From assembly GCA_040757115.1 (NCBI GenBank), contig JBFLYA010000097.1, forward strand, positions 1 to 13,918: a DNA stretch of 13,918 bases, written 5' to 3'. Under the pieces are notes generated by a model that was not told the DNA's origin, did no database searches, and saw only the letters and a program-made list of their open reading frames with translations. Below, in pieces: positions 1 through 6,936 of this stretch. The stretch's first letter is position 1, and every line of letters begins with the position of its first letter. The stretch is from a bacterium (GTDB lineage: Bacteria > UBA9089 > CG2-30-40-21 > SBAY01). Position numbers and translations under genes: made by a program.

Positions 1-161
1 GTAACACGTTCTCCTTTAGAGAGTAACAATATGATCTTATATCGTAGAGAGATACGAAGTTCTGTTTTCCTTTTAGACAGAACAGCTTGTATAGTTTTGA
101 GAACTTCTTCTGATAAATCAAATGAATTTGGTTTTGGACCACGTGGATATCTTTTTTGCAT
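1..161 (-). CDS. IS630-type transposase, N-terminal fragment (runs off window)
   Basis: A reading frame starts at an ATG (complement of 159-161) and stays open to base 1, giving 53 codons beginning MQKRYPRGPKPNSFDLSEEV. The start is supported by AAGGAG (complement of 171-176), 9 nt upstream. The segment LSEEVLKTIQAVLSKRKTEL followed by RISLRYKIILLLSKGERV resembles the start of IS630-family transposases, where a short acidic/basic helix leads into the first helix-turn-helix that binds the element ends. The catalytic DDE domain would lie outside the window. An IS-like terminus is visible upstream at 235-259. The plus-strand frame opposite it (31-228) is a shadow. The family call is from recall of the N-terminal pattern only, since no catalytic residue is visible. 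Confidence 0.65.
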   Translation of the reverse strand, partial: MQKRYPRGPKPNSFDLSEEVLKTIQAVLSKRKTELRISLRYKIILLLSKGERV

Positions 162-259
162 AATTCTTTCCTCCTTAAAATTTCTATGCCCACGTGGAAT
201 TATCGTCATTTTATCAGCAAAACTTTAGAAAAAACTGTGAAAAAATTTACTTAACACAG
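1..259 (-). mobile_element. Right end of an IS630/Tc1-type insertion sequence
   Basis: The sequence upstream of the transposase ends, read inward from 259, as CTGTGTTAAGTAAATTTTTT, with CTGTG/CACAG inverted at 235-239 and 255-259. It is followed at once by the dinucleotide TA (260-261), the target duplicated by IS630/Tc1 elements. From 262 onward the sequence matches the interior of the small element at 5052 and beyond, so the IS appears to have inserted into that element and cut off its left end. The palindrome CCACGTGG occurs at 139-146 and 190-197 and might be a transposase or regulator site. The boundary is inferred because the other IS end is outside the window. Confidence 0.6.
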
Positions 260-261
260 TA

Positions 262-601
262 CTAGCATAAAGGTTAAAATAGTGTATAGGGTTCTGCAAA
301 ATAGGATTTGGGGGAGACAACAAATAAATATCAAATATAAATATCAAAATGCAAAATTACAAATCAAATTTCAAAAAGGACTTCAAGTATTTTAACGCTG
401 AAAGGAAAGAGATAATTTTACTGAACTTTGGCAAAGATAGTTTATAGTTGATAGTAGATAGTTGAAGAACTATAGACTATAAACTATAAACCATAAACTA
501 TAAACTATAAACGAGTTTTGCATTTTGCTCTTTGGAGGAAATCCCTTTTGGACACCAAATCTGCATAGATTTCACTATTAGAGTTATTTTGAGACACCAC
601 C
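262..601. mobile_element. Truncated copy of a 0.35-kb non-autonomous element (copy 1)
   Basis: This stretch matches 5052-5394: a shared left part from CTAGCATAAAGG, a shared middle (TTCAAGTATTTTAACGCTGA) and a right block of 86 bp (516-601 against 5309-5394) with one mismatch. It ends with the same terminal sequence AGACACCACC (592-601). The expected left terminus GGTGGTGTCT is missing, because the IS630-type end lies there instead. Compared with copy 2 it has lost a segment after the AAATATC repeats and gained a 7-bp repeat array at 438-510. No coding potential is seen, and this element fills most of the gene-free stretch 162-693. Confidence 0.75.
438..510. repeat. Inverted pair of 7-bp tandem arrays
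   Basis: Four units of the type TAGTTGA occupy 438-465 (TAGTTTA, TAGTTGA, TAGTAGA, TAGTTGA). Six units of the type ACTATAA occupy 469-510, one of them ACCATAA. The two arrays are roughly reverse complements; for example TAGTTTATAGTT at 438-449 pairs perfectly with 496-507. The transcript could therefore fold into a long AT-rich hairpin. The array lies inside copy 1 of the small element and is absent from copy 2. Confidence 0.8.
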
Positions 602-630
602 TCATTCTTCTGCAATTTCTGCCCGTTTTA

Positions 631-665
631 GTCTGAAGTCTGATGTCTATAGTCTATTGTCTGAA
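631..665. repeat. Five-unit 7-bp tandem array (GTCTRWN)
   Basis: The units GTCTGAA, GTCTGAT, GTCTATA, GTCTATT and GTCTGAA run without interruption. The array sits in the intergenic gap just beyond the 3' end of the YfhO-like gene. No gene or terminator was recognised in it. Confidence 0.85.
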
Positions 666-693
666 TCACAGTTGGAAATTGGCAAGGTTCAAA

Positions 694-2946
694 TCAGTTC
701 TTTATTCCATAATCCATTTTTCCGGTTACAACTCCAATAACCATAAGGATTAAAGTTAATAAACTCCCAAATAATCCTGTTTTAAAACTTAGCGGAAAAT
801 ACACAAATTCAACCTGATGATTACCTTTTGGGAATTTGATAGCCCGAAAGATGTAATTCGCCCGATAAATTTCAGTTTTTTGCCCATCTACATACGCCTT
901 CCAACCAGGATAATATGTCTCACTCATGAATAAAAAGCAATCAACAGACGATGAGGCGTTAAGAATAATTTTATTCGGTTGATAATTTATTATCTCAACT
1001 CGGGATTGGAGATTGGAGATTGGAGATTGAGGATTGGAGATTGGGGATTCTAAAATTACTTCTTTTGTCGGGTCGAACGACGCTGAAATCACCGCCTTAA
1101 AAGCCTCCTTCCGATTCTTCACTACTCTAACTTTAGCCACTAAATATGCCCGCGGTAAAACCCCTTTATTTTCATATATTCTGACTATTCTATCTTTATC
1201 TTTAATCACACAAACCAGATTTAGTCCTTTAATAATATCTTCTGAAATAATATATTTAACATTTATCATTGAAATGAGTTTCCAGGTATTTGGTAATGGC
1301 ACATTTTTAAGGAAATATATAAACCTGTCATAATCAACAATCGGGATTGCCTCATAACCGTATGCATCAAAAAGGAAATAATACATACCCATATTAGGTG
1401 CTAAAACAGATTGCATCTTTTCGGATGCCTCAAGAAAAGATTTAGCCGTAACTTCCCGATACCTTTTCTCGGTCTTCGGTTCTAATAAAAATCTATAAAA
1501 TCCATCTTTACTTTTGATAACCTTAACTGTCTCAGGAACATAGTTATAAATATTCTGGTTAATAACCGGGTTAAGCGGCCATCCAAAAATCATTAATTCA
1601 AAACTCACCAGACTAATGACCACCGCAGAAAATAGCCATAATTTCATTCTGTTACCAACATAAATTAAAAAACAAAAGATACACAGAAGAAAAATACCCA
1701 GGCACGGGCTGTGGAAATAACCGAATAGTTCATTGACTTCTTTAAATAAGAAAAAGCCTCCCTTAATCCAGCAAAGGATACAAACAACCATCAGGCTAAT
1801 GGCAGGTAAAACCAAAAGAGAGCGTTTTTTTTGTTCTAAATTTCCTAATAGATATTGAAATCCAAATCCAGCTAAAATACTGATTGAGAAATTTATGATA
1901 CAGAAAGATTTTATGGGGTAACGCATCATATTAAAAAGTGGTATGTGCTTATAGAAAAACTTATATAAGTTTCCACCATAAGATACCGTGATAAAACTTA
2001 TGAGTATTATTATCCAGAAGATAACGAGTTTCCTTTGTTGTCTAAAAAATATGGCAATTAATGAGAACAAAAGGGGTAAAATCCCCAAATGTAGGCTTTT
2101 AAAGAATTGTTGGTGCAAAAGAGTATTTGCCTCGTTAAAAAAAGGGACGATTAGATTTAAAAATTCATATTGAGAAAAAGCCCATTTAGTTGCTTCATTA
2201 AGACCAACTCCTTTTCCCCGCGTAGATAAAAGAGTTAACTCAAAAAAGGGTAAGGTTTGAAACAGGGTTAAGCCAAGAGCAATGAGCACCACAAGAAAAT
2301 ATCTCCGCATTGCCTTAAATGAAAAATACCAGAGTGTCCAAAGAAATAAGGTAATTAAGCTCAGATAAAAGACCACCGGGTCTCCACCAAGGAGTTGAAT
2401 CCCGAGTGCAGTTCCACTCAACAGGGTGAAAATAAGCCCATTTGATTTTATAGCGATTGAATAAAGAAAAAAGATTATTGGAATCCAGGTCACAGAGGTT
2501 AAGGTATTAGTCAGGTCAATGCAAGATAGCATATACCCACTAAAGATATAGGTGAGACTGCTGATTAATGCAGAGGATATGCACAAATTCCAGTGTCGCA
2601 TCAGGAAATAAACAAATACACCAGCTAAAAAGTAATGGATAACAATAAATAATTTAAGCGAAAGCATAAAAGGGAAGAGATAAAAAATAATTGAGATGGG
2701 ATAAAAGATAGCCAGTTGAATTAAGGCAAAAAAAGGCATTCCACAATAAACATAAGGATTCCAGAATGGGAGGATGCCTTGTTTAAGACATAAAACGCCG
2801 TAGTGATAAAGTGGATAAAAATATCGGCTAAAATCACGATAAACAAAGGTTAAGTCCGTGAATAGAACATAGCCAAAGAAAAAAATGATTAATAATCCGA
2901 TAATTAATATTGCTAAAATATCCTTTTTATTCAATTTTAGTTCCAT
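694..2946 (-). CDS. YfhO-like multi-pass membrane protein (probable GT-C type glycosyltransferase)
   Basis: A 750-residue protein with an N-terminal membrane helix (about 10-30) and then a conserved-looking extracytoplasmic loop, DFSRYFYPLYHYG followed by FWNPYVYCGMPFFA (about 37-75). Around ten further hydrophobic segments reach to about residue 480. A soluble C-terminal region carries YYPGWKAYVDG (from residue 678), and a last helix lies near 725-742. This layout and the PGWKAYVDG motif are typical of the YfhO family. In Bacillus and Listeria YfhO proteins attach sugars from a lipid carrier to teichoic acid; here the acceptor would have to be another surface glycan. It follows a sugar acyltransferase and aminotransferase on the same strand, but a repeat element separates it from them, so co-transcription is uncertain. 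No clear Shine-Dalgarno precedes this ATG. Residues 633-648 are encoded by a 7-bp tandem repeat. Confidence 0.85.
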   Translation of the reverse strand: MELKLNKKDILAILIIGLLIIFFFGYVLFTDLTFVYRDFSRYFYPLYHYGVLCLKQGILPFWNPYVYCGMPFFALIQLAIFYPISIIFYLFPFMLSLKLFIVIHYFLAGVFVYFLMRHWNLCISSALISSLTYIFSGYMLSCIDLTNTLTSVTWIPIIFFLYSIAIKSNGLIFTLLSGTALGIQLLGGDPVVFYLSLITLFLWTLWYFSFKAMRRYFLVVLIALGLTLFQTLPFFELTLLSTRGKGVGLNEATKWAFSQYEFLNLIVPFFNEANTLLHQQFFKSLHLGILPLLFSLIAIFFRQQRKLVIFWIIILISFITVSYGGNLYKFFYKHIPLFNMMRYPIKSFCIINFSISILAGFGFQYLLGNLEQKKRSLLVLPAISLMVVCILCWIKGGFFLFKEVNELFGYFHSPCLGIFLLCIFCFLIYVGNRMKLWLFSAVVISLVSFELMIFGWPLNPVINQNIYNYVPETVKVIKSKDGFYRFLLEPKTEKRYREVTAKSFLEASEKMQSVLAPNMGMYYFLFDAYGYEAIPIVDYDRFIYFLKNVPLPNTWKLISMINVKYIISEDIIKGLNLVCVIKDKDRIVRIYENKGVLPRAYLVAKVRVVKNRKEAFKAVISASFDPTKEVILESPISNPQSPISNLQSRVEIINYQPNKIILNASSSVDCFLFMSETYYPGWKAYVDGQKTEIYRANYIFRAIKFPKGNHQVEFVYFPLSFKTGLFGSLLTLILMVIGVVTGKMDYGIKN
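1004..1050. repeat. In-frame 7-bp tandem array inside the YfhO-like gene
   Basis: Plus-strand units GATTGGA, GATTGGA, GATTGGA, GATTGAG, GATTGGA and GATTGGG, then a partial GATTC. Read on the coding strand this gives a 7-residue peptide repeat, SPISNPQ then SPISNLQ (residues 634-647). It falls in a probable loop of the soluble C-terminal domain. A gain or loss of three units would keep the frame, while any other change would shift it. Confidence 0.85.
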
Positions 2947-2995
2947 TTGTTTAGAGTAGAGGTCAGAAGACAGAGGACGGATGTTAAGGTAATAT

Positions 2996-3192
2996 ATAAC
3001 TATTCAGCCACAGATGAATACGGATGAAACACTGAAAATTCGTGAATCGTGTCCGGTATCCGTGTCCGTAATTAGGCTCAAGGGTTTTTCTCCTGTTGTC
3101 CTCTGCCCTCTGCCTTCTGCCCTCTGCCTTCTGCCCTCTGCCCTCTGTATTTATCCGTGCTAATCCGTATCAATCAGTGGCTGAATAGTTAC
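2996..3192. mobile_element. GTAACTATTCA-ended inverted-repeat element (197 bp)
   Basis: The left end ATAACTATTCAGCCAC (2996-3011) and the right end GTGGCTGAATAGTTAC (3177-3192) are near-perfect inverted repeats. Just inside, both arms carry related ATNCGGAT-rich sequence. Read from 3192 leftward, it closely matches the repeat at 13671-13770, and its first part matches 9855-9894. It holds a 7-bp tandem array and no ORF of its own. It fills the gap between the YfhO-like and aminotransferase genes and extends 33 bp into the aminotransferase gene, supplying its last ten codons and stop. Confidence 0.85.
3101..3147. repeat. YTCTGCC 7-bp tandem array, about 6.7 units
   Basis: The units CTCTGCC, CTCTGCC, TTCTGCC, CTCTGCC, TTCTGCC and CTCTGCC are followed by a partial CTCTG. 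The reverse complement of the same type of array lies at 13717-13758, inside the related repeat element, but with a different order of unit variants. This suggests independent unit turnover. Confidence 0.9.
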
Positions 3193-4362
3193 CTGATTTA
3201 ATTCATCCCGATGTTGGTAAATCTGGCAAATAACCTCACAAATCTTATTTAACTCCTCTGGTTGCAATTCGTCATAAATAGGCAGACAGAGAATATTATT
3301 TGATATTTTCAGGGTATTGTCAAGGTCTTCTTTATATTTAGGGTAGAAATGGCGATATGCCTTCTGGATGTGGACAGGTGGATAAAAGTATTTTCGGGTC
3401 TGGATATTTTCCATTTCTAATGCTCTGGCTAATTGGTCACGATTTAAACCAAATAATTCCTCATTGATTAAAATAGCAAAATCTTTAAATGTGCACAGAC
3501 AATCTTTATTTATTTCCTGAAATTCAATTCCTGGAATTTCGGATAACTTTGTTTTATAATCCTGGGCTAATTTATTTCTAATATTTATTAAATCTTCTAT
3601 CCTAACTAAGTTTTTTAACCCTAATATGGCAGAAAATTCAAGCATTCTGGCATTTAGGCCAATTAATTCACAATCATAATCCGAGTCAATGCCGTAATTC
3701 CTCATTAATCGTAATTTTTGTGCCAGGTCTTTATTATTTGTCGTGATTAACCCTCCTTCGCCAGTAGTCAATGTTTTAGTTGGGGTTAAACTAAATATCT
3801 CTGCATCTCCAAAACCACCAATTAATTTAGATTTATATTTAGCTCCAAATCCGTGAGCAGAATCAAATATTAGACTTAATCTATAATCTTTGGCTAAATT
3901 ATCCAATTCATCTATCTGAGGGGGATTGCCAAATATGGATACGGCTAATATTGCACAGGTATTTCCAGTGATTGCTTCCTCTACCTTAACCGGGTCAAGC
4001 GTAAATGATCTGGGGTCGCAATCAACATATCGCGGTTCAAGATTATTCCATTTTAATGAAAGGCAGGTGGCAGTAAAGGTAAAACTGGGGACAAGCACTT
4101 CACCGATTAATCCTAATGCCTTTTCAACTAAGATTAATCCAGAGGTCGCATTTGATACAGCAATGACATTTTCTACACCTAAATATTGAGCACATCGTTG
4201 TTCAAATTCGGCAACATATCTGCCATTAGTGATAATTCCTGAATCAAATGTTTCTTGTAATTCAGATTTTATCTCCTCTAATTTTGGCAGACCTGGTCGA
4301 GTAATTGGGAATAGTTTCTGAAATGCTGGGTTACCACCTAAAATAGCGGGTTTATAATTCAT
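3160..4362 (-). CDS. DegT/DnrJ/EryC1/StrS-family sugar aminotransferase
   Basis: A PLP-dependent aminotransferase of 400 residues, expected to convert a nucleotide-linked keto sugar to the amino sugar. Visible landmarks are the phosphate-binding NATSGL (71-76), DSAHGFGA with the PLP-nitrogen Asp167, and the Schiff-base lysine K196 in PTKTLTTGEGG. The ATG is preceded by AAGGAGG (complement of 4367-4373). Its first 11 bp overlap the end of the upstream acyltransferase gene, so the two are translationally coupled. The pair resembles PglE plus PglD of bacillosamine-type synthesis, but the exact sugar cannot be read from sequence. The last ten residues, VTIQPLIDTD, and the TAG stop are encoded by the adjacent inverted-repeat element. 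The original C-terminus has therefore been replaced, probably harmlessly, since it lies after the last recognisable helix. Confidence 0.92.
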   Translation of the reverse strand: MNYKPAILGGNPAFQKLFPITRPGLPKLEEIKSELQETFDSGIITNGRYVAEFEQRCAQYLGVENVIAVSNATSGLILVEKALGLIGEVLVPSFTFTATCLSLKWNNLEPRYVDCDPRSFTLDPVKVEEAITGNTCAILAVSIFGNPPQIDELDNLAKDYRLSLIFDSAHGFGAKYKSKLIGGFGDAEIFSLTPTKTLTTGEGGLITTNNKDLAQKLRLMRNYGIDSDYDCELIGLNARMLEFSAILGLKNLVRIEDLINIRNKLAQDYKTKLSEIPGIEFQEINKDCLCTFKDFAILINEELFGLNRDQLARALEMENIQTRKYFYPPVHIQKAYRHFYPKYKEDLDNTLKISNNILCLPIYDELQPEELNKICEVICQIYQHRDELNQVTIQPLIDTD

Positions 4363-4999
4363 TACTCCTCCTTATTATTCTGCCCGGGATACCTACAACC
4401 GTCACATTATCAGGCACATCTCTAATTATGACTGCGCCCGCACCAATGATGGAATTCTCACCAATAGTCAAGTCATCAATCACTGTTGCTCCAATGCCAA
4501 CGAAGGCATTTTTTTTAACCTTTACGCCACCAGCTAAATGCACCCCTGGGGCAATATGAACACCATCTTCGATAATACAATCATGCTCAACAATTGCCCC
4601 GGTATTGATAATAGCATTATTGCCAATTTTTACATCAGGATTGATGGAGACATTAGGCGAGATGACGATGCCTTCACCTAAAATAGCACATCTTGAGATA
4701 ACTGCGGAGGGATGAATCGCATTGATAAGTAAATAACCTATTTTTTTTGCCGCATCAGATAGTTCTACCCTTCTTTTATTATCTCCAAAGGCAACAATAC
4801 AACCATCTGCCTTATTTTTATACAATTCTGGTAAAAGAGATAATCCTCCTAAAATCTTAATTCCTTTAACTTCTGTTTCCCAGATTTGAGGATTATTACA
4901 AACATCAATAAAACCTATGATTTGAATATCTTTATTATACTGGAGAATATTTAATACCACCCGTCCTTGTTCCCCAGCACCTAAAATTATAGCACGCAT
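4352..4999 (-). CDS. NeuD/PglD-type sugar O/N-acyltransferase, left-handed beta-helix
   Basis: A 215-residue two-domain protein. The N-terminal Rossmann-like domain opens with IILGAGEQG (Gly7, Gly9, Gly12), the nucleotide-sugar binding turn of this family. From about residue 97 hexapeptide repeats form the left-handed beta-helix that binds acyl-CoA. His139 in NTGAIVEHDC matches the catalytic base region of PglD, and the helix ends with the expected VVGIPGRII. Length is normal. GGTGA lies just upstream of the ATG. The gene overlaps the aminotransferase downstream by 11 bp, so the two probably act in sequence: amination of a nucleotide sugar, then acylation of the new amine. I see no convincing promoter in the 39 bp between it and the small element at 5039-5394; transcription may start inside that element. 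Confidence 0.88.
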   Translation of the reverse strand: MRAIILGAGEQGRVVLNILQYNKDIQIIGFIDVCNNPQIWETEVKGIKILGGLSLLPELYKNKADGCIVAFGDNKRRVELSDAAKKIGYLLINAIHPSAVISRCAILGEGIVISPNVSINPDVKIGNNAIINTGAIVEHDCIIEDGVHIAPGVHLAGGVKVKKNAFVGIGATVIDDLTIGENSIIGAGAVIIRDVPDNVTVVGIPGRIIRRSNEL

Positions 5000-5030
5000 A
5001 AATCACCCATTTATGAAAGCTTTTTTATCC

Positions 5031-5402
5031 CGAATTCCGGTGGTGTCTTAATCTAGCATAAAGGTTAAAATAGTGTATAGGATCCTGCAAAATAGGATTT
5101 GAGAGAGACAATAAATAAATATCAAATATCAAATATTAAATATCAAACATAAATATCAAAATGCAAAATTACAAATCAAATTTCAAAGAGGAAGTAGCAG
5201 GGTTTCTCAAAGAGTTGGAGGAATTTGGTAATATCTTTGCTTCAAGTATTTTAACGCTGAAAGGAAAGAGATAATTTTACATTTTGATATGTAATTTTTA
5301 TATTTGCTTTTTGCATTTTGCTCTTTGGAGGAAATCCCTTTTGGACACCAAATCTGCATAGATTTCACTATTAGAGTTATTTTCAGACACCACCCGAATT
5401 CC
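5031..5402. mobile_element. Complete 356-bp non-autonomous element (copy 2) with 8-bp target duplication
   Basis: The element spans 5039-5394. It begins GGTGGTGTCT (5039-5048) and ends with the exact reverse complement AGACACCACC (5385-5394). The bases immediately outside are the same 8-mer on both sides, CGAATTCC at 5031-5038 and 5395-5402, as expected of a target-site duplication. The interior has no ORF encoding a recognisable protein and shares long blocks with 262-601. It contains a 7-bp array of AAATATC units at 5117-5151. This is the pattern of a MITE moved by a transposase encoded elsewhere. Because CGAATTCC is nearly palindromic, part of the match could instead be an extended inverted repeat. 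It fills most of the gene-free stretch 5000-5569. Confidence 0.8.
5117..5151. repeat. AAATATC 7-bp tandem array inside copy 2
   Basis: The units AAATATC, AAATATC, AAATATT, AAATATC and the degenerate AAACATA run in series. The corresponding place in copy 1 (326-339) has only AAATATC and AAATATA. The two copies of one element therefore differ in unit number. Confidence 0.75.
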
Positions 5403-5481
5403 GACCCCCAAATACTTCTATATCCACTATAATTTTCTTGTCTTTCTAATCTGCGAAATCTGCGGATATTATTTATAAAAC

Positions 5482-5525
5482 AAGACCCCACTATTTATAT
5501 TTTTATAGCAGGGTCTTATTTTTTT
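5482..5525. terminator. Hairpin terminator after the pilin gene, possibly bidirectional
   Basis: AAGACCC (5482-5488) pairs with GGGTCTT (5511-5517), and CTAT (5491-5494) pairs with ATAG further in, giving a long stem with an AT-rich loop. A run of seven T (5519-5525) follows on the plus strand, and TTGTTTTAT follows on the minus strand. It lies about 50 bp past the stop of the minus-strand pilin gene, the likely user. There is no plus-strand gene to the left that needs it. Confidence 0.75.
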
Positions 5526-5569
5526 CATATTTTAAGTTTTTTTCTTCTTATCAACGATAATTTTCATTG

Positions 5570-5764
5570 TTATTTCATTGCACTTTCCATCTTTTCGATA
5601 TGTCCACTTGAGACTGCACCTTCAAATAACTTTTTAATTTGAGGTCCTAAGGCGATAAAAATAGCCACCACAATCACCGCAATCAAACCTATAATTAACC
5701 CATATTCCACCATTCCCTGACCTCTTTCTTTTCCTCCAAACCATTTTTTCAACAGGCTTTTCAT
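5570..5764 (-). CDS. Flp/Fap-type pilin precursor (Tad pilus subunit)
   Basis: A 64-residue class IVb prepilin: a short basic leader MKSLLKKWFGGKERG, then QGMVEYGLIIGLIAVIVVAI, the hydrophobic assembly helix. Cleavage by a TadV/CpaA-type prepilin peptidase would fall after the Gly of KERG, putting Glu and Tyr at +5 and +6 as in Flp pilins. The start was moved from the longer GTG frame beginning at 5776. That GTG is part of the perfect Shine-Dalgarno AAGGAGGTG (complement of 5774-5782), which is correctly spaced, 9 nt, from the ATG at 5764. It has its own promoter and terminator and looks monocistronic. No secretion ATPase, TadB/C or secretin gene is in the window, so the assembly machinery must be elsewhere. 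Confidence 0.9.
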   Translation of the reverse strand: MKSLLKKWFGGKERGQGMVEYGLIIGLIAVIVVAIFIALGPQIKKLFEGAVSSGHIEKMESAMK

Positions 5765-5792
5765 CTCTTTCCCCACCTCCTTTAGATTTGGT

Positions 5793-5822
5793 AATTGGTT
5801 AAATAGATACTACTTACCAATT
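5793..5822. promoter_or_regulatory. Hairpin in the pilin 5' leader
   Basis: AATTGGT (5793-5799) and ACCAATT (5816-5822) are a perfect 7-bp inverted repeat with a 16-nt loop, lying between the predicted transcription start and the Shine-Dalgarno. It could stabilise the leader of a highly expressed pilin mRNA. Function is unproven. Confidence 0.4.
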
Positions 5823-5832
5823 CCTTGAATTT

Positions 5833-5861
5833 ACTATATCATACTTTTAATTAATTGTCAA
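5833..5861 (-). promoter_or_regulatory. Consensus promoter for the pilin gene
   Basis: Read on the minus strand, TTGACA (5861-5856), a 17-bp spacer and TATAGT (5838-5833). Transcription would start near 5826, leaving a leader of about 60 nt. The -35 box begins directly after the lpxK stop codon. Confidence 0.8.
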
Positions 5862-5862
5862 G

Positions 5863-6933
5863 TTAATTTTTTAGATATTCTAAAATTAACTCCTGCCAAT
5901 TTGGGGTGATAATCTCAAATTCTATCATTAAATAAATAATAGGAAGGTCATCTGGAATTAAATCTTGTAATCTGACCATATCCTTTTCAGTTGTAACAAT
6001 AAAACTTACTCCTTGTAAATAATCTATTAATTTATTAATATCATTTTTTGTATAAACATAATGGTCAGGGAATTTCAGGTGTATAAATTTTTTTGTGGTG
6101 AGTTTTTTTAGAATAGTTTCAAAAGAATCAGGGTCAGCAATACTTGATAAAGCCAAAATATCTAAATCTTTAATGAATTCTAATGGGTATTCCTTTTTTG
6201 AATCAAACTCAATAAATTTTATTGGTTTATGAATACTTTCTAATATTGGTGCTTTTAGATTAATCCTTTTTAAGTTCTGAATAATCTCGTTTCTATTTAA
6301 AGATTGGTCTATTTTTGTAATAATAAAGATATCTGCCCTTTTTAAATTTTTAATTGGCTCTCTCATAATTCCCATTGGGAAAAGGGCATTATTACCAAAG
6401 GGATTTTTGCCGTCTATTAAAACTATGTCCAGATTCCGTCTAAGTCGCCAGTACTGAAACCCGTCGTCAAGGATGATTATCTCTGCTTTAAATCTGTCCC
6501 TGGCGTAGGTGGCAGACTTAATCCTATTCTTTCCAATTATAACCGGGATATGTGGTAATTTTTTTGCTAAAAGATATGGTTCGTCTCCTGCTTCTGATGG
6601 TGTAAGAAATATTTGCTTCCCATCTGAAACAACAGCCATTTTATGTTCGTAGGAACTTTTATATCCTCTACTTAAAATAACAACCTTCTTATCTTGAAAT
6701 AAGTTGGCTATTTGAATCACCGCCGGTGTTTTTCCCGTGCCACCTAAGGTAATATTCCCAATACTTACAACTTTTGCCCGACCGTGATGTTGGTTCATTA
6801 TTCCTGTTTTATATAACAATAGTTTTATTTCTATAACGATATAGTAAAAAAAAGACAAAATATCCAGAACAAATAGGATTAGTTTATTACCTCTTTCTTT
6901 TCCAAAGATAATTTCTTGAATATAATTAACCAT
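5863..6933 (-). CDS. lpxK: Tetraacyldisaccharide 4'-kinase LpxK (lipid A synthesis)
   Basis: LpxK phosphorylates the 4' position of the lipid A disaccharide precursor at the cytoplasmic face of the inner membrane. The 356-residue protein has an N-terminal hydrophobic anchor (about 18-41) and a P-loop in SIGNITLGGTGKTP (Walker A 64-70). The family blocks LSRGYKS, GDEPYLLA (about 116-123), LDDGFQYWRLRRNLDIVLID and FPMGIMREP follow, and length is typical. Only 3 bp separate it from the upstream secreted-protein gene, so the two share a transcript. Finding lpxK indicates a Gram-negative cell envelope. No other lpx gene is present, so lipid A genes are dispersed or this one is isolated. Confidence 0.95.
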   Translation of the reverse strand: MVNYIQEIIFGKERGNKLILFVLDILSFFYYIVIEIKLLLYKTGIMNQHHGRAKVVSIGNITLGGTGKTPAVIQIANLFQDKKVVILSRGYKSSYEHKMAVVSDGKQIFLTPSEAGDEPYLLAKKLPHIPVIIGKNRIKSATYARDRFKAEIIILDDGFQYWRLRRNLDIVLIDGKNPFGNNALFPMGIMREPIKNLKRADIFIITKIDQSLNRNEIIQNLKRINLKAPILESIHKPIKFIEFDSKKEYPLEFIKDLDILALSSIADPDSFETILKKLTTKKFIHLKFPDHYVYTKNDINKLIDYLQGVSFIVTTEKDMVRLQDLIPDDLPIIYLMIEFEIITPNWQELILEYLKN

Positions 6934-6936
6934 TTT

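Noticed and set aside
31-228. 65-codon plus-strand frame at the left edge
   Set aside because: It is opposite the transposase fragment, which has a strong Shine-Dalgarno and family-like sequence.
3088-3192. CRISPR-like array
   Set aside because: The repeats here are a direct 7-bp tandem array and terminal inverted repeats, with no spaced repeats or unique spacers.
5207-5491. 94-codon minus-strand frame
   Set aside because: It runs through the non-coding MITE-like element and ends in repeat sequence, with no recognisable protein and no Shine-Dalgarno.
5765-5776. Longer GTG start for the pilin gene (68 residues)
   Set aside because: The GTG is the end of the Shine-Dalgarno AAGGAGGTG that serves the ATG at 5764, and a start codon cannot double as its own ribosome site.
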